A stretch of 36,999 nt of DNA from Pseudomonadota bacterium (GTDB lineage: Bacteria > Pseudomonadota > Gammaproteobacteria > Legionellales > Legionellaceae): the NCBI GenBank assembly GCA_021848965.1, contig JAJZTL010000009.1, positions 1 to 36,999 on the forward strand. The letters run 5' to 3'. This document shows positions 10,115-20,252 of the stretch, one piece after another. The translations under genes and the position numbers were made by a program. The stretch's first letter is position 1; each line of letters begins with the position of its first letter. Under the pieces are notes generated by a model. That model made no database searches. It saw only the letters and a program-made list of their open reading frames with translations, and was not told where the DNA came from.

Positions 10115-11308
10115 ATGGCAAAGGCAAAATTTGAAAGAACATTAGCCCACATGAACGTGGGTACTATTGGTCACGTAGATCATGGTAAAACAACGCTAAC
10201 TGCAGCTATTACAAAAGTCGCTGGTGAAGCATTTGGTGGAGCATCATATGTGCCTTATGACAAAATTGATGCTGCTCCAGAAGAAAGAGCTCGTGGTATT
10301 ACCATTAATACTGCACATGTTGAATATCAAACTAAAAAGCGACATTATGGTCATGTGGATTGTCCAGGACATGCTGACTATGTGAAAAACATGATCACTG
10401 GTGCTGCGCAAATGGATGCTGCTATTCTTGTTGTATCTGCAGCTGATGGTCCTATGCCTCAAACACGTGAACATATCTTGCTTGCTCGTCAAGTGGGTGT
10501 TCCAAAGGTCGTTGTTTTCCTTAACAAAGCAGATATGGTTGATGACAAAGAACTACTTGAGTTAGTTGAAATGGAAGTGAGAGACTTATTGACTCACTAT
10601 GGCTTTCCAGGAGACGAAATTCCAGTTATTACAGGTTCTGCTTTGAAAGCTATCGAAGGCGATCAAAGTGAAATTGGTGTTCCTGCTGTTTTGAAACTGT
10701 TAGATGCTTTAGATTCTTATTTAGAAGATCCTGTACGTGATGTCGATCAACCTTTCTTATTACCTATTGAAGACGTGTTTTCAATTTCTGGTCGTGGTAC
10801 AGTAGTGACTGGTCGTGTTGAGCGCGGTATTATTAAAGTGGGTGAGGAAATTGAAATTGTTGGTTTGAAAGATACAACAAAGACAACCTGTACTGGTGTT
10901 GAAATGTTTAGAAAACTGCTTGATCAAGGTCAGGCTGGAGATAACGTTGGTGTTCTCTTACGTGGTACGAAGCGCGATGAAGTTGAACGGGGGCAAGTCT
11001 TAGCGAAACCGGGTTCTATTACTCCTCATACAAAATTTGAGGCGCAAGTATACATCCTTTCTAAAGAAGAAGGTGGACGTCACACCCCATTCTTTAATGG
11101 CTATCGCCCACAATTTTATTTCAGAACAACTGACGTAACAGGAGTGGTAACGCTGAAAGAAGGAATTGAGATGGTTATGCCAGGTGATAATGTTGAAATC
11201 AGCGTAACATTAATTTCACCTATTGCAATGGAAGAAGGTCTTCGATTCGCTATCCGTGAAGGCGGTCGTACCGTCGGTGCGGGAGTTGTGTCTAAGATTA
11301 CTGAGTAA
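10115..11308 (+). CDS. tuf: Elongation factor Tu
   Basis: Delivers aminoacyl-tRNA to the ribosomal A site. The 397 residues carry GHVDHGKT (19-26), [17 protein letters not shown] (82-86) and NKAD (137-140; Ala where E. coli has Cys). The ribosome binding site AAGAGGTAG lies 8-9 bases before the ATG. This is the only tuf copy in the window. The usual second gammaproteobacterial copy, next to rplKAJL, would be outside. The rpsJ ATG is 15 bases beyond the stop, so str and S10 genes appear continuous. Confidence 0.98.
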   Translation: MAKAKFERTLAHMNVGTIGHVDHGKTTLTAAITKVAGEAFGGASYVPYDKIDAAPEERARGITINTAHVEYQTKKRHYGHVDCPGHADYVKNMITGAAQMDAAILVVSAADGPMPQTREHILLARQVGVPKVVVFLNKADMVDDKELLELVEMEVRDLLTHYGFPGDEIPVITGSALKAIEGDQSEIGVPAVLKLLDALDSYLEDPVRDVDQPFLLPIEDVFSISGRGTVVTGRVERGIIKVGEEIEIVGLKDTTKTTCTGVEMFRKLLDQGQAGDNVGVLLRGTKRDEVERGQVLAKPGSITPHTKFEAQVYILSKEEGGRHTPFFNGYRPQFYFRTTDVTGVVTLKEGIEMVMPGDNVEISVTLISPIAMEEGLRFAIREGGRTVGAGVVSKITE

Positions 11309-11323
11309 TAATTGAGTAACACG

Positions 11324-11641
11324 ATGAATGCAAATCAAAACATTAAAATCAGATTGAAGTCTTTTGATCATCGCTTGATAGATCAAGCAACAAAAGAAAT
11401 TGTTGAGACAGCGAAACGTACTGGGGCACAAATTCGTGGCCCCATTCCCCTCCCTGTGAGAAAGGAAATTATTACGGTGCTTATTTCTCCTCACGTGAAT
11501 AAAGATGCTCGTGATCAATATGAAATTCGCACGCATAAACGTTTAATTGTTATTGTTCAACCTACTGACAAAACAGTGGATGCCCTGATGAAACTAGATC
11601 TGGCAGCTGGTGTTGAGGTTCAGATTAGTTTGGATGATTAA
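11324..11641 (+). CDS. rpsJ: 30S ribosomal protein S10
   Basis: Small-subunit head protein, also NusE in transcription antitermination. The ATG at 11324 gives 105 residues, matching the family (103 in E. coli), with [30 protein letters not shown] and [23 protein letters not shown] at 11312 would add four residues; it lacks a ribosome binding site and was rejected. There is no long S10 leader here because tuf ends only 15 bases upstream, so the L4-dependent leader control known in E. coli cannot be located at this junction. Confidence 0.96.
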   Translation: MNANQNIKIRLKSFDHRLIDQATKEIVETAKRTGAQIRGPIPLPVRKEIITVLISPHVNKDARDQYEIRTHKRLIVIVQPTDKTVDALMKLDLAAGVEVQISLDD

Positions 11642-11695
11642 TTAAGATTATTCAAATTCAATCCTTTTAAATGTTTTTGATGCAAGGGGTAGAAA

Positions 11696-12361
11696 ATGAC
11701 AGTGGGTTTAATAGGCCGTAAATGTGGAATGACTCGCATATTTGAAGCGGGTCAATCTATACCGGTCTCAGTAATTGAAGTATTACCTAATCAGGTGACG
11801 CAAATAAAAAGTGATGAAACGGATGGTTATCATGCTGTTCAGGTTTCTTTTGGTGCGCAAAAAGTTAGTCGCTTAACGAAACCAATAGCAGGACACTATG
11901 CAAAAGCAAAGGTTGAGCCTGGAGTTAAACTGCTAGAGTTTCGTATGGAGACTCCGGCGGAAGTTGAGCAGCTAAAATCTATAAATCTTGGGCAAACATT
12001 TGAAGTTTCTCTTTTCTCTGAAGGAGAATATGTTGATGTGGTCGGAACTTCTAAAGGTAAGGGTTTTGCTGGGACTGTAAAACGTTATAACTTTAGAACT
12101 CAAGATAATACACATGGTAACTCTCGTTCACACCGTGTGCCAGGTTCTATCGGACAAAACCAAACACCTGGTCGTGTTTTTAAAGGCAAGAAAATGTCTG
12201 GACAGATGGGGAATGTTCGATGTACTGTACAAAATTTACAGATTGTAAAGGTAGATAAAGAGAAAAATCTCATATTAATTAAAGGTGCTATTCCAGGCGC
12301 TCCTGGAAACTGTGTTACAATTATACCTGCTGTAAAGAAACAGGCAATAGGAGGTAAATGA
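11696..12361 (+). CDS. rplC: 50S ribosomal protein L3
   Basis: Early-assembly 50S protein near the peptidyl transferase centre. The 221 residues include [13 protein letters not shown] at the N-terminus, the [12 protein letters not shown] segment, and the conserved loop [23 protein letters not shown] that reaches the catalytic centre, including the Gln that PrmB methylates in other gammaproteobacteria. The ribosome binding site AAGGGGT is strong. A 54-base AT-rich gap follows rpsJ, and the stop overlaps the region of the rplD start. Confidence 0.97.
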   Translation: MTVGLIGRKCGMTRIFEAGQSIPVSVIEVLPNQVTQIKSDETDGYHAVQVSFGAQKVSRLTKPIAGHYAKAKVEPGVKLLEFRMETPAEVEQLKSINLGQTFEVSLFSEGEYVDVVGTSKGKGFAGTVKRYNFRTQDNTHGNSRSHRVPGSIGQNQTPGRVFKGKKMSGQMGNVRCTVQNLQIVKVDKEKNLILIKGAIPGAPGNCVTIIPAVKKQAIGGK

Positions 12362-13014
12362 TGGAACTAAAGTTAATATCCATCAATGGATCCGAAGGAA
12401 AAGAAGCGCAGAAAGTAGCTGTTAATGAAGCTATTTTTAATTGTGATTATAATGAGGGTTTAATACATCAAGTTGTTGTTGCATTACAAGCTCGTATGCG
12501 TTCAGGTAATTCAGCACAAAAAACACGAGCAGAAGTTCGTGGTGGTGGCATTAAACCTTGGCGACAAAAAGGAACAGGACGTGCGCGTGCTGGAACTATT
12601 CGTAGTCCTCTGTGGCGTAAAGGTGGTGTGATATTTGCTGCTAAACCTAGAAGTTATGAACAAAAAATCAATAAGAAGATGTACAAAAAATCAATTTGTA
12701 GTATACTCTCCGAGTTGAATAGACAAGGTCGTCTAATTGTTTGTGATGGTTTTGATTGTGAAAAGCCAAAAACAAAAGTTTTTAAAGAGTTTTTAAATAA
12801 ACTAGTAAAGAAAACTCCTGAAATAAATGCTGAAAATTTATTACTTATTTGTTTGGAAGTTAATGTGAATATATATTTGGCGACAAGAAACTTGCCATGT
12901 ATTCAAGTTATTGATGTGGCAGGAGTTGAGCCGATTAGCTTAATTCAGCATGAAACGGTCTTGATTGCTTCTGATGCGTTGGCTGCATTGAATAATGCTC
13001 TAGGAGGAGTTTAA
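12361..13014 (+). CDS. rplD: 50S ribosomal protein L4
   Basis: 50S exit-tunnel protein and, in E. coli, autogenous regulator of the S10 operon. Two adjacent ATG codons exist at 12358 and 12361. I chose the second, because it gives the family N-terminus MELKL and a better spacing from AGGAGG (12350-12355). Its first base is the last base of the rplC stop. The 217 residues contain the tunnel-loop sequence RGGGIKPWRQKGTGRARAGT and RSPLWRKGGVIFA. L4 is the usual macrolide-resistance site; the loop looks wild-type. Confidence 0.95.
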   Translation: MELKLISINGSEGKEAQKVAVNEAIFNCDYNEGLIHQVVVALQARMRSGNSAQKTRAEVRGGGIKPWRQKGTGRARAGTIRSPLWRKGGVIFAAKPRSYEQKINKKMYKKSICSILSELNRQGRLIVCDGFDCEKPKTKVFKEFLNKLVKKTPEINAENLLLICLEVNVNIYLATRNLPCIQVIDVAGVEPISLIQHETVLIASDALAALNNALGGV

Positions 13015-13015
13015 G

Positions 13016-13330
13016 ATGGGTCGTTTAGTGAATAATGAAAGGCTATTTAAAGTTTTAATTGGTCCAGTTGTTTCTGAAAAAAGTTCAGTAGTTGCGGATC
13101 AACATAAACAAATTGTTTTTAAAGTTGTTCGGACAGCTACAAAGGCTGAAGTAAAAGCGGCAATTGAAATGTTTTTTAAAAATGTTAAAGTTAAGGATGT
13201 TACTATTCTTAATGTAAAAGGAAAAAAGAAACGCTTTGCACTTCGTTTAGGAAAAAGGCAAGATTGGAAAAAAGCCTATGTTTCTTTAGCTGAAGGTGAT
13301 ATTAATTTTGCAACTGCAGAGGCAGGTTAA
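13016..13330 (+). CDS. rplW: 50S ribosomal protein L23
   Basis: Located at the tunnel exit, where it docks trigger factor and SRP. The 104 residues match the family (100 in E. coli), with VVSEKSS near the N-terminus, [11 protein letters not shown], and [13 protein letters not shown] near the C-terminus. The gene starts one base after the rplD stop, with a GGAGG about 8 bases before its ATG in the end of rplD. Confidence 0.96.
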   Translation: MGRLVNNERLFKVLIGPVVSEKSSVVADQHKQIVFKVVRTATKAEVKAAIEMFFKNVKVKDVTILNVKGKKKRFALRLGKRQDWKKAYVSLAEGDINFATAEAG

Positions 13331-13335
13331 GTTTT

Positions 13336-14160
13336 ATGGCATTAGAAAAAATAAAACCCACTTCTCCTGGGCGGAGAGGTGTTATTAAAGTCAGTAGAAA
13401 AAATTTGCATACCGGTAGCGGTTATGCACCTTTAGTTGAGACTTTAGTTAAAAAAGCAGGTAGAAATAGTGCAGGTCGTATTACAGTTCGTCATCAAGGT
13501 GGTGGACATAAACGACAATACCGTATTATTGATTTTAAACGAAATAAAACTGTTCCTGCTCGAGTGGAAAGAATGGAATATGATCCTAACAGATCAGCTA
13601 ATATTGCACTTTTGTTGTATGCTGATGGTGAGCGACAGTATATTATTCACCCTAAAGGGCTAGAAGTAGGGATGGAAGTTCAAGCAGGTGAAAGTGCATC
13701 TATCAGTGTCGGTAATTGCTTGCCTTTGAAAAACATTCCTGTGGGAACAACAGTGCATTGTGTCGAGTTGCGCCCAGGTAAAGGTGCACAGATGATTCGA
13801 AGTGCTGGTTGCTCTGCTCAGCTTGTTGCTAAAGAAGGAGTTTATGCTACTTTAAGATTGCGTTCAGGTGAAATGCGTAAAGTTTTATCTGCATGTAAAG
13901 CTGTTATTGGTGAAGTGGGGAATGCAGAACATGCTTTAAAAGTCTTAGGTAAAGCCGGGGCATCTCGTTGGAGAGGTATACGTCCAACAGTGCGAGGTGT
14001 TGCAATGAACCCTGTTGATCACCCGCACGGTGGTGGAGAAGGTAAAACTTCAGCTGGACGTCATCCTGTGTCACCATGGGGGCAGCCAACTAAAGGTTAT
14101 AAAACGCGCAATAACAAATCAACTGATAAAATGATATTGCGTTCGCGTAAAAAGAAATAG
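13336..14160 (+). CDS. rplB: 50S ribosomal protein L2
   Basis: Core 50S protein needed for subunit association and peptidyl transferase activity. The 274 residues are normal in length. Visible landmarks are KPTSPGRRG at the N-terminus, [18 protein letters not shown], and the C-terminal [15 protein letters not shown] loop, which contains the functionally important histidine. The gene begins 5 bases after rplW. Confidence 0.97.
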   Translation: MALEKIKPTSPGRRGVIKVSRKNLHTGSGYAPLVETLVKKAGRNSAGRITVRHQGGGHKRQYRIIDFKRNKTVPARVERMEYDPNRSANIALLLYADGERQYIIHPKGLEVGMEVQAGESASISVGNCLPLKNIPVGTTVHCVELRPGKGAQMIRSAGCSAQLVAKEGVYATLRLRSGEMRKVLSACKAVIGEVGNAEHALKVLGKAGASRWRGIRPTVRGVAMNPVDHPHGGGEGKTSAGRHPVSPWGQPTKGYKTRNNKSTDKMILRSRKKK

Positions 14161-14178
14161 AGTTATGGAGATAATCAC

Positions 14179-14463
14179 GTGTCTCGTTCAATAAAGAAAG
14201 GTCCTTTTATAGACCACCATTTGATGAAAAAAGTCGAATTGGCGCAAGAGAAAAAAGATAAGCGTCCAATAAAGACCTGGTCAAGACGCTCAACAATATA
14301 TCCGGAGTTTGTAGGTCTTACAGTTGCAGTGCATAATGGCAAGGTATTTGTACCTGTTTTTGTCACTGAGGGTATGGTAGGGCATAAGCTGGGTGAGTTT
14401 GCTGCTACTAGAACATTCAAAGGGCACTCTGGTGATAAAAAAGCTAAAGATAAAGGTAAGTAA
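14179..14463 (+). CDS. rpsS: 30S ribosomal protein S19
   Basis: Small-subunit head protein that contacts S13 and the A-site finger. The 94 residues start at a GTG at 14179, giving [15 protein letters not shown], the family N-terminus. TATGGAGA lies about 8 bases upstream. The [14 protein letters not shown] motif is near the end, followed by a Lys-rich tail. Confidence 0.96.
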   Translation: MSRSIKKGPFIDHHLMKKVELAQEKKDKRPIKTWSRRSTIYPEFVGLTVAVHNGKVFVPVFVTEGMVGHKLGEFAATRTFKGHSGDKKAKDKGK

Positions 14464-14465
14464 AA

Positions 14466-14822
14466 ATGGCAGTTTCAGCAATATTAAGAAATGCGCATCT
14501 TTCTCCTCAAAAGGGACGATTAGTTGCCAATATGATTAGACGTCGACCGGTAGGTGAAGCTTTACAAATTTTGAGTTTTATGCCTAAAAAAGGTGCTGAA
14601 CTAATAAAGAAAGTTCTCGAATCTGCAGTTGCTAATGCCGAAAATTTAGAAGGCGCAGATATAGATGATTTAATTGTTCATGCTATTAGCGTTAATCCAG
14701 GTCCTACTCAAAAGAGAGTTTTTGCTAGAGCAAAAGGTCGGGGTAACCGAATTACAAAAAGAAGTTGTCATATTAGAGTGGAACTATCTGAGATGAGTAA
14801 TATAAGCGGAGGTGCTGAGTAA
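14466..14822 (+). CDS. rplV: 50S ribosomal protein L22
   Basis: Lines the 50S exit tunnel with L4. The 118 residues include [31 protein letters not shown] and the beta-hairpin [21 protein letters not shown]. The hairpin shows no macrolide-resistance type deletion. The stop codon overlaps the rpsC start (TAATG). Confidence 0.96.
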   Translation: MAVSAILRNAHLSPQKGRLVANMIRRRPVGEALQILSFMPKKGAELIKKVLESAVANAENLEGADIDDLIVHAISVNPGPTQKRVFARAKGRGNRITKRSCHIRVELSEMSNISGGAE

Positions 14823-15496
14823 TGGGGCAAAAGGTTCATCCAAAAGGCATCAGATTAGGTATTGTTGAAGACTGGAATTCTAAATGGTATGCAGATGGCA
14901 ATTATGCTGATTTATTAAATCAAGATATTACCGCAAGAAAATATCTCAAAAATAAATTAATGCAAGCAGCTATAAGTCGCATTCTTATTGAAAGACCAGC
15001 AAAAAACGCACGTATTACAATATATAGTGCAAGACCTGGTGTGATTATTGGGAAAAAGGGTGGTGGTGTAGAAGGCATAAAACAAGAAATGACCAAGCTA
15101 TTGGGAGTTCCTGTTCATGTTAATATAGAAGAAATTCGAAAGCCTGAAATAGAAGCTGTTCTGGTTGCTGAGAGTGTTGCACAACAACTGGAAAATCGGG
15201 TTATGTTTCGTCGTGCTATGAAACGAGCTGTTTCTAGCGCTTTAAAAGCGGGCGCAAAAGGTGTTAAAATTTGTGTGAGTGGACGCTTAGGTGGCGCTGA
15301 AATTGCGCGCAGCGAATGGTATAGAGAAGGTCGTGTTCCTCTTCATACATTTCGTGCAAATGTTGATTATGGCACTGCGCGAGCTAAAACGACTTATGGT
15401 ATTATCGGTGTAAAGGTTTGGATATTTAAAGGCGAAGTTTTGCCCCAGAAAAGAAAAATGCTCGATGAACAGACACAAAATGTGGGTGGAATATAA
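14822..15496 (+). CDS. rpsC: 30S ribosomal protein S3
   Basis: Forms part of the mRNA entry channel and its helicase activity. The 224 residues begin [16 protein letters not shown]-domain loop, [12 protein letters not shown], is visible near residue 75, and the C-terminal domain has [21 protein letters not shown]. The start overlaps the rplV stop by one base, so translational coupling is likely; GGAGG precedes it within rplV. Confidence 0.97.
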   Translation: MGQKVHPKGIRLGIVEDWNSKWYADGNYADLLNQDITARKYLKNKLMQAAISRILIERPAKNARITIYSARPGVIIGKKGGGVEGIKQEMTKLLGVPVHVNIEEIRKPEIEAVLVAESVAQQLENRVMFRRAMKRAVSSALKAGAKGVKICVSGRLGGAEIARSEWYREGRVPLHTFRANVDYGTARAKTTYGIIGVKVWIFKGEVLPQKRKMLDEQTQNVGGI

Positions 15497-15498
15497 TT

Positions 15499-15912
15499 AT
15501 GTTACAACCAAAACGAACGCAATATAGAAAACAACAAAAAGGCAGAAACCGTGGTTTAGCAACAACGGGAAATAAAGTAAGTTTTGGGCAATTTGGTTTG
15601 AAAGCAGTAGAACGAGGTCGAATTACTGCTCGACAAATTGAATCAGCTCGACGAGCTATGACACGCGCAATTAAACGAGGCGGGCAGGTTTGGATTCGAA
15701 TATTTCCTGATAAGCCAATTACGCAGAAACCTTTAGAAGTACGTCAGGGTAAAGGTAAAGGAAATGTTGAATACTGGGTAGCTCTTATTCAACCCGGTAA
15801 AATGTTATTTGAAATGGATGGTATGTCAAGAGAATTAGCTATTGAAGCATTTCAATTAGCTGCAGCTAAATTGCCATTGAAAGTAAAGTTTGAAGAACGA
15901 ACGGTGATGTAA
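15499..15912 (+). CDS. rplP: 50S ribosomal protein L16
   Basis: 50S protein close to the A-site tRNA elbow. The 137 residues begin [19 protein letters not shown] and include [15 protein letters not shown], whose Arg is the YcfD hydroxylation site in E. coli, and the [16 protein letters not shown] motif. The stop overlaps the rpmC start (TAATG). Confidence 0.96.
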   Translation: MLQPKRTQYRKQQKGRNRGLATTGNKVSFGQFGLKAVERGRITARQIESARRAMTRAIKRGGQVWIRIFPDKPITQKPLEVRQGKGKGNVEYWVALIQPGKMLFEMDGMSRELAIEAFQLAAAKLPLKVKFEERTVM

Positions 15913-16124
15913 TGAAAGAATGTGAATTGAAACAACAACTTAAAGAAATGAGTGCAGAAGCTCTTAAAGAAGAGCAGCTAGCTTTATTGAAAGAGCAGTT
16001 GTCTTTTAGAATTCAGCGTGCTACTGGTCAATTAAAGAAAAATCACCGTCTAAAAGAAATTAGAAAAAGCATCGCTCGAATAAAAACCTTACTCACAGAA
16101 AAGCAAATGGGTGAAAAAGAATGA
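15912..16124 (+). CDS. rpmC: 50S ribosomal protein L29
   Basis: Small helical-hairpin protein at the tunnel exit beside L23. The 70 residues show the L29 pattern of two helices, with the core sequence [24 protein letters not shown] and the family [13 protein letters not shown] motif. It overlaps rplP at its start and rpsQ at its stop (ATGA). Confidence 0.93.
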   Translation: MKECELKQQLKEMSAEALKEEQLALLKEQLSFRIQRATGQLKKNHRLKEIRKSIARIKTLLTEKQMGEKE

Positions 16125-16396
16125 AAACTGTAACTGGAAAAGTTGTTAGTAATAAAATGGATAAAACCATTGTGGTTCTTGTTGAAAGAAAGGTTAAACA
16201 CTCAAAATATGAAAAGTATGTGATTCGTTCTAGTAAAATGCATGCACATGATCCTGATAATCAATGTCATTTGGGTGATTTAGTTAAAATTCGTGAGACC
16301 CGTCCAGTTTCTAAGACTAAAACATGGGAATTAATGGAAGTTATTCGGACAACTAATGCTGAAGTTGCTCAAAAAGCTGAAACTAGTACTATCTAA
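16121..16396 (+). CDS. rpsQ: 30S ribosomal protein S17
   Basis: OB-fold protein of the small-subunit body. The 91 residues contain [22 protein letters not shown], the [21 protein letters not shown] motif and KTKTWEL. Its ATG overlaps the rpmC stop. It ends the S10-type gene set; a new promoter follows in the 139-base gap before rplN. Confidence 0.96.
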   Translation: MKTVTGKVVSNKMDKTIVVLVERKVKHSKYEKYVIRSSKMHAHDPDNQCHLGDLVKIRETRPVSKTKTWELMEVIRTTNAEVAQKAETSTI

Positions 16397-16400
16397 GTGC

Positions 16401-16428
16401 TTGTAATTAATTGAAAAGTTGGTATAAT
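16401..16428 (+). promoter_or_regulatory. Internal promoter of the spc gene set
   Basis: TTGTAA (16401-16406), a 16-base spacer, then a perfect TATAAT (16423-16428) with an extended TGG before it. The predicted start near 16435 gives a leader of about 100 bases before rplN. The position, between rpsQ and rplN, is that of the E. coli spc promoter. Confidence 0.75.
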
Positions 16429-16491
16429 CGATGCCCCAGTTTTGTTAACAGTGAAGTTTGTGCTTATTGCTAATAAAAGGGGTGGGTCGAA

Positions 16492-16506
16492 CAGTTAGGT
16501 TAACTG
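16492..16506 (+). other. Small hairpin in the rplN leader
   Basis: CAGTTA (16492-16497), loop GGT, TAACTG (16501-16506) forms a perfect 6-base stem 14 bases before the GGAG of rplN. It is small and has no following T-tract, so it is not a terminator. A role in leader control is possible but not shown. Confidence 0.35.
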
Positions 16507-16535
16507 CTCGGTAAGTTGATTGGAGAAATGTAATA

Positions 16536-16901
16536 ATGATACAGATGCAAACTGTACTAGATGTTGCCGATAATAGCGGCGCTCGGAAAGTAATGTGCTT
16601 CAAGGTGTTGGGTGGATCTAAACGACGCTATGCTGGCGTTGGCGATATTATTAAGGTTAGTGTCAAAGAAGCTATGCCTAAAAGCAAAGTGAAAAAAGGA
16701 GACGTAATGAATGCTGTTGTTGTTAGAACAAAAAAAGGTGTTCGTCGTCCTGATGGCTCATTAATTAGATTTGATAGCAATGCGGCTGTAATTTTAAATA
16801 ATCAGCGAGAGCCTATTGGAACTCGTATTTTTGGTCCAGTTACTCGAGAGTTGAGAAAAGCTTTCATGAAAATTATTTCTCTTGCTCCTGAGGTGTTATA
16901 A
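16536..16901 (+). CDS. rplN: 50S ribosomal protein L14
   Basis: 50S protein at the subunit interface, target of the silencing factor RsfS. The 121 residues start MIQMQT and contain [34 protein letters not shown] and the C-terminal [13 protein letters not shown]. It is the first gene after the internal promoter, and rplX begins directly after its stop. Confidence 0.97.
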   Translation: MIQMQTVLDVADNSGARKVMCFKVLGGSKRRYAGVGDIIKVSVKEAMPKSKVKKGDVMNAVVVRTKKGVRRPDGSLIRFDSNAAVILNNQREPIGTRIFGPVTRELRKAFMKIISLAPEVL

Positions 16902-17237
16902 ATGAAGAAAATTATAAAAGGTGATTCCGTCATAGTTGTTGCCGGAAAAAGCAAAGGAATGAAAGGAACTGTTGTTAAGGTTTTGCTTAATCGTGTGCTT
17001 GTTGCTGGAGTAAACTTAGTAAAGAAGCATGTAAAGCCTAATCCTAACCAACAGGTTGAGGGAGGCATTGTTGAGAAGGAAGCGCCATTACACATTTCAA
17101 ATGTAGCGCTGCTTAACCCTAAAACGCAGAAGGCGGATAGGGTTGGGTTTAAATTCATTAAAGAGGAAGGCAGTACTAAACTGAAAAAGATCCGTTATTA
17201 TAAATCAAACGGTGAAGCGGTAGAAGCTGTTCAATAA
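16902..17237 (+). CDS. rplX: 50S ribosomal protein L24
   Basis: Assembly-initiator protein of the 50S subunit with a KOW domain. The 111 residues include the KOW motif [20 protein letters not shown] and the KHVKPNPNQ loop near the tunnel exit. There is no gap to rplN. A 27-base gap to rplE contains no obvious S8-binding hairpin of the E. coli type. Confidence 0.95.
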   Translation: MKKIIKGDSVIVVAGKSKGMKGTVVKVLLNRVLVAGVNLVKKHVKPNPNQQVEGGIVEKEAPLHISNVALLNPKTQKADRVGFKFIKEEGSTKLKKIRYYKSNGEAVEAVQ

Positions 17238-17264
17238 TAGTTATTGTGAAGAGTAGGTAGTTTA

Positions 17265-17828
17265 ATGGCTCATTTGAAAGAGTATTATCTCAAAACAGTA
17301 GTTCCAGAACTGAAGAAAACATTCAATTTTACAAGTGCAATGCAAGTACCTAAAATTGTTAAAATTACACTAAATATGGGTGTTGGCGAAGCTGTTGCTG
17401 ATAAAAAAGTTTTAACGGCTGCATGTGCTGATATGGAACGAATTTCAGGGCAAAAACCTCAGGTGACAATGGCAAAAAAGTCAATTGCAGGTTTTAAAAT
17501 TCGAGAAGGCTGGCCAATTGGCTGCAAAGTGACACTTCGTGGTGAACGAATGTATGAGTTTTTAGATAGACTAATTAGTGTGGCTATTCCTCGAATTAGA
17601 GATTTTAGAGGTCTTAACCCAAAGTCGTTTGATGGTAGTGGTAATTATAGCTTAGGTATTCAAGAGCAAATAGTCTTTCCAGAAATTGACTATGATAAAA
17701 TTGATACAATTCGTGGGTTGGATATTTGTGTAACAACAAGTGCTAAATCAAATGAGGAAGCACGAGCTTTGTTGGATGCGTTTAACTTTCCATTCCGTGA
17801 TAAAAATACTAAAAAAGAGGGTGTGTGA
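17265..17828 (+). CDS. rplE: 50S ribosomal protein L5
   Basis: Central-protuberance protein that binds 5S rRNA and P-site tRNA. The 187 residues carry [40 protein letters not shown] and [11 protein letters not shown]. It is about 8 residues longer than the E. coli protein, because of a basic C-terminal tail. The rpsN GTG follows one base after its stop. Confidence 0.96.
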   Translation: MAHLKEYYLKTVVPELKKTFNFTSAMQVPKIVKITLNMGVGEAVADKKVLTAACADMERISGQKPQVTMAKKSIAGFKIREGWPIGCKVTLRGERMYEFLDRLISVAIPRIRDFRGLNPKSFDGSGNYSLGIQEQIVFPEIDYDKIDTIRGLDICVTTSAKSNEEARALLDAFNFPFRDKNTKKEGV

Positions 17829-17829
17829 C

Positions 17830-18141
17830 GTGGCTAAAACTTCAATGCTGGCTCGAGAAAAGAGACGTCTAGAGATTTCTAAAAAGTACCTGCAACGCCG
17901 TGCTGCAATAAAGGAAAGCATGCGTTCAGCCTTTGTTAATCAGGATTTTGATGCAGTAATGAGTGCGCAAGTGCAATTGCAAAAATTACCTAAAGATTCA
18001 AATGGTATTCGCGTAATAAAACGTTGCTCTCAGTGTGGGCGCCCTCATGCTGTGTATCAAAGATTTAAGCTTTGTCGAATTTGCTTAAGAAACCATTTGA
18101 TGCAAGGTGATATTCCAGGCGGAAGAAAGGCAAGCTGGTAA
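17830..18141 (+). CDS. rpsN: 30S ribosomal protein S14, long form with a zinc motif
   Basis: Small-subunit head protein. The GTG at 17830 gives 103 residues with the family start [13 protein letters not shown]; the reading frame continues upstream through rplE without a better start. The length is that of the proteobacterial long form, which usually lacks the cysteines. Here Cys66, Cys69, Cys82 and Cys85 form C-x2-C-x12-C-x2-C, as in the short zinc-binding S14 of Gram-positive bacteria. The end, [10 protein letters not shown], is typical. Whether zinc is bound is inferred from the motif. Confidence 0.95.
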   Translation: MAKTSMLAREKRRLEISKKYLQRRAAIKESMRSAFVNQDFDAVMSAQVQLQKLPKDSNGIRVIKRCSQCGRPHAVYQRFKLCRICLRNHLMQGDIPGGRKASW

Positions 18142-18171
18142 GCTAGAGTTACTTAATTTGGAGTTTATATT

Positions 18172-18561
18172 GTGAATATGCAAGACCCTATAGCTGATTT
18201 GCTAACAAGAATTAGAAACAGTCAAGCAGCAATGCATCAAAAAATCATTCTTCCCTTCTCTAAAATAAAAGAAGGTATCGCTCGTGTGTTATGTGAAGAA
18301 GGTTACATTCAAAGCTATTCTGTTTTAGGAGATGTAAAAAAGGATTTGGAAATTGAATTGAAATATTACCGAGGAAAACCAGTTATTAATCGTATTAAGC
18401 GAATCAGTAAAGTTGGATTGAGGATATATCGTGGAGTCAATGATCTTCAAGATATTCCAGGTTTTGGTATAGCTATTATTTCTACTTCCCAAGGTATTAT
18501 GAGCCACCCTAAAGCAAAGGCGCTTGGAATTGGTGGCGAAGTATTGTGCGAAGTGGCTTAA
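18172..18561 (+). CDS. rpsH: 30S ribosomal protein S8
   Basis: Primary 16S rRNA-binding protein and, in E. coli, autogenous regulator of the spc operon. The GTG at 18172 gives 129 residues starting MNMQDPIADLLTRIRN, which aligns with the enterobacterial MSMQDPIAD start. TTTGGAG is 8 bases upstream. The ATG two codons later is a less likely alternative. The C-terminal GFGIAIISTSQGIMSH and GGEVLCEVA are conserved. Confidence 0.96.
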   Translation: MNMQDPIADLLTRIRNSQAAMHQKIILPFSKIKEGIARVLCEEGYIQSYSVLGDVKKDLEIELKYYRGKPVINRIKRISKVGLRIYRGVNDLQDIPGFGIAIISTSQGIMSHPKAKALGIGGEVLCEVA

Positions 18562-18585
18562 TAAAGACTTTGGAGAATAAAAAAC

Positions 18586-19134
18586 ATGGCTAGTCGAGTG
18601 GCTAAATCCCCTATATTGCTTCCTAATGGGGTTGAGGTTGTTCTAGAGCAAAAACAGGTGAATGTAAAAGGGCCAAGAGGCCATCTTTCTTTAGCATTTA
18701 TTAAAAATGTTGAATTGAAGTTGGACGATAATGGCACTCAAAAATTCATTCAAGTTACTGCTAAAACAACTGATAGAGAAGCAAATGCAATGAGTGGAAC
18801 TGTCCGATCATTGTTAAATAATATGGTCAAAGGTGTTTCTCAAGGGTTTGAAAAAACTCTTGAATTAGTAGGTGTTGGTTACCGTGCACAAGCCAAAGAA
18901 AAAACTATTGCTTTATCTTTGGGTTTTTCACATCCTGTTGACTTTGAATTACCAGAAGGAGTTTCTGCTGAGACCCCTAATAATACGACGATAGTTCTTT
19001 CGTCTATTAATAAACAATTGTTAGGACAAACAGCTGCTGAAATTCGTTCTTATCGTCCACCTGAGCCTTATAAAGGTAAAGGCATCAAATACGCTAATGA
19101 AATTATTAAGCGTAAAGAAACCAAGAAAAAATAG
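18586..19134 (+). CDS. rplF: 50S ribosomal protein L6
   Basis: 50S protein at the base of the L7/L12 stalk, near the GTPase centre. The 182 residues include the early [16 protein letters not shown], and the C-terminal [16 protein letters not shown] motif. A GGAGAA lies about 11 bases before the ATG. Confidence 0.96.
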   Translation: MASRVAKSPILLPNGVEVVLEQKQVNVKGPRGHLSLAFIKNVELKLDDNGTQKFIQVTAKTTDREANAMSGTVRSLLNNMVKGVSQGFEKTLELVGVGYRAQAKEKTIALSLGFSHPVDFELPEGVSAETPNNTTIVLSSINKQLLGQTAAEIRSYRPPEPYKGKGIKYANEIIKRKETKKK

Positions 19135-19145
19135 GGTATAAAGCG

Positions 19146-19505
19146 ATGACAAAAAAAGACGCACGTGTTCGACGAGCAAAAAAAACACGATATAGAATTC
19201 GTGAACAGCAAATTCCTCGATTGACAGTACATCGATCGTCACAACACATATATGCTCAAATTATTGTAGAGGAAAATCTGCAATCAAAAGTTTTAGCTGT
19301 TGCCTCTACATTGGATAAAGAGTTTCGTTCTGAAAGTAAAGAAGGAGCCACAAAGACTGAGAAGGCGGCGCATGTGGGATCTATGATTGCAAAACGCGCA
19401 AAAGCTATAGGCATTTGTAAAGTTGCATTTGATCGTTCAGGATTTAGATATCACGGTCGTATTAAAGCGTTAGCTGATGCGGCTCGTGGTGAGTTAGAGT
19501 TTTAA
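19146..19505 (+). CDS. rplR: 50S ribosomal protein L18
   Basis: Binds 5S rRNA together with L5 and L25. The 119 residues show [15 protein letters not shown], the [14 protein letters not shown] helix and the C-terminal [20 protein letters not shown] motif. It lies 11 bases after rplF and 11 bases before rpsE. Confidence 0.96.
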   Translation: MTKKDARVRRAKKTRYRIREQQIPRLTVHRSSQHIYAQIIVEENLQSKVLAVASTLDKEFRSESKEGATKTEKAAHVGSMIAKRAKAIGICKVAFDRSGFRYHGRIKALADAARGELEF

Positions 19506-19516
19506 GGAGCAGAAAT

Positions 19517-20068
19517 ATGGCAACTTTTGATGAATCAACAAGAAGTGATGGTTTAAGCGAAAAGCTTGTTTCAGTGGCCAGAACTGCTAAGGTTGTAAAG
19601 GGTGGTCGAGTATTCGGTTTCTCTGTTTTAGTTGTAGTAGGCGACGGAAATGGGAAAATTGGAGTCGGGCGCGGCAAAGCGCGTGAGGTCCCTGTAGCTA
19701 TTCAAAAAGCAATGGAGCGTGCTCGCAAGAACATGATTTATGTTCCTTTAACTAAAGGGACTGTTCCCCATGAATTAACATGGTCTTATGGTGCTTCCAA
19801 AGTGTTTTTAAAGCCTGCTTCAGAAGGTACTGGAATTATTGCTGGTGGTGCTATGCGCGCTGTATTTGAAGTGTTAGGCGTTCAAAATATTTTAGCAAAA
19901 AGTATTGGTTCTTCGACACCAACTAATGTGGTTAGAGCAACTATAGATGCTTTAGTGAATATGGCTACACCTGATTTTGTGGCTGCTAAGCGCGGAAAAA
20001 CAGTACATGATGTTATTGCACAACGTAGTGGAAAAGGATTAAAGAGAGAGGTGAAAGATGCAGCATAA
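19517..20068 (+). CDS. rpsE: 30S ribosomal protein S5
   Basis: Accuracy-related protein at the mRNA entry site. The 183 residues include [48 protein letters not shown] and [10 protein letters not shown]. It is about 16 residues longer than E. coli S5, mostly at the basic C-terminus. The N-terminal loop VKGGRVF, the spectinomycin-resistance site, is unremarkable. The end overlaps rpmD by 11 bases. Confidence 0.96.
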   Translation: MATFDESTRSDGLSEKLVSVARTAKVVKGGRVFGFSVLVVVGDGNGKIGVGRGKAREVPVAIQKAMERARKNMIYVPLTKGTVPHELTWSYGASKVFLKPASEGTGIIAGGAMRAVFEVLGVQNILAKSIGSSTPTNVVRATIDALVNMATPDFVAAKRGKTVHDVIAQRSGKGLKREVKDAA

Positions 20069-20252
20069 AGAATTAAAAATAACTTTAGTTAAAAGTTTAA
20101 TTGGTCGATTGCCAGGTCATATTCGTACTGCTCATGCTTTAGGGTTGAGAAAAATGCATTCCTCTGTTATTCAGAGATGTTCACCTACGATTATGGGCAT
20201 GGTTAAAAAGTTAAATTATCTCTTAAAAGTTGAAGAGGTCAATCAACAATAA
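20058..20252 (+). CDS. rpmD: 50S ribosomal protein L30
   Basis: Small 50S protein of 64 residues. It has the family core [26 protein letters not shown] and the [12 protein letters not shown] end. GAGAGGTGA is 5 bases before the ATG, which lies inside the end of rpsE. The stop overlaps the rplO start (TAATG). Confidence 0.94.
   Translation: MQHKELKITLVKSLIGRLPGHIRTAHALGLRKMHSSVIQRCSPTIMGMVKKLNYLLKVEEVNQQ

Noticed and set aside
17238-17264. S8-binding regulatory hairpin between rplX and rplE
   Set aside because: The 27-base gap has no helix resembling the E. coli S8 target; the true site may extend into rplE, but I could not see it.
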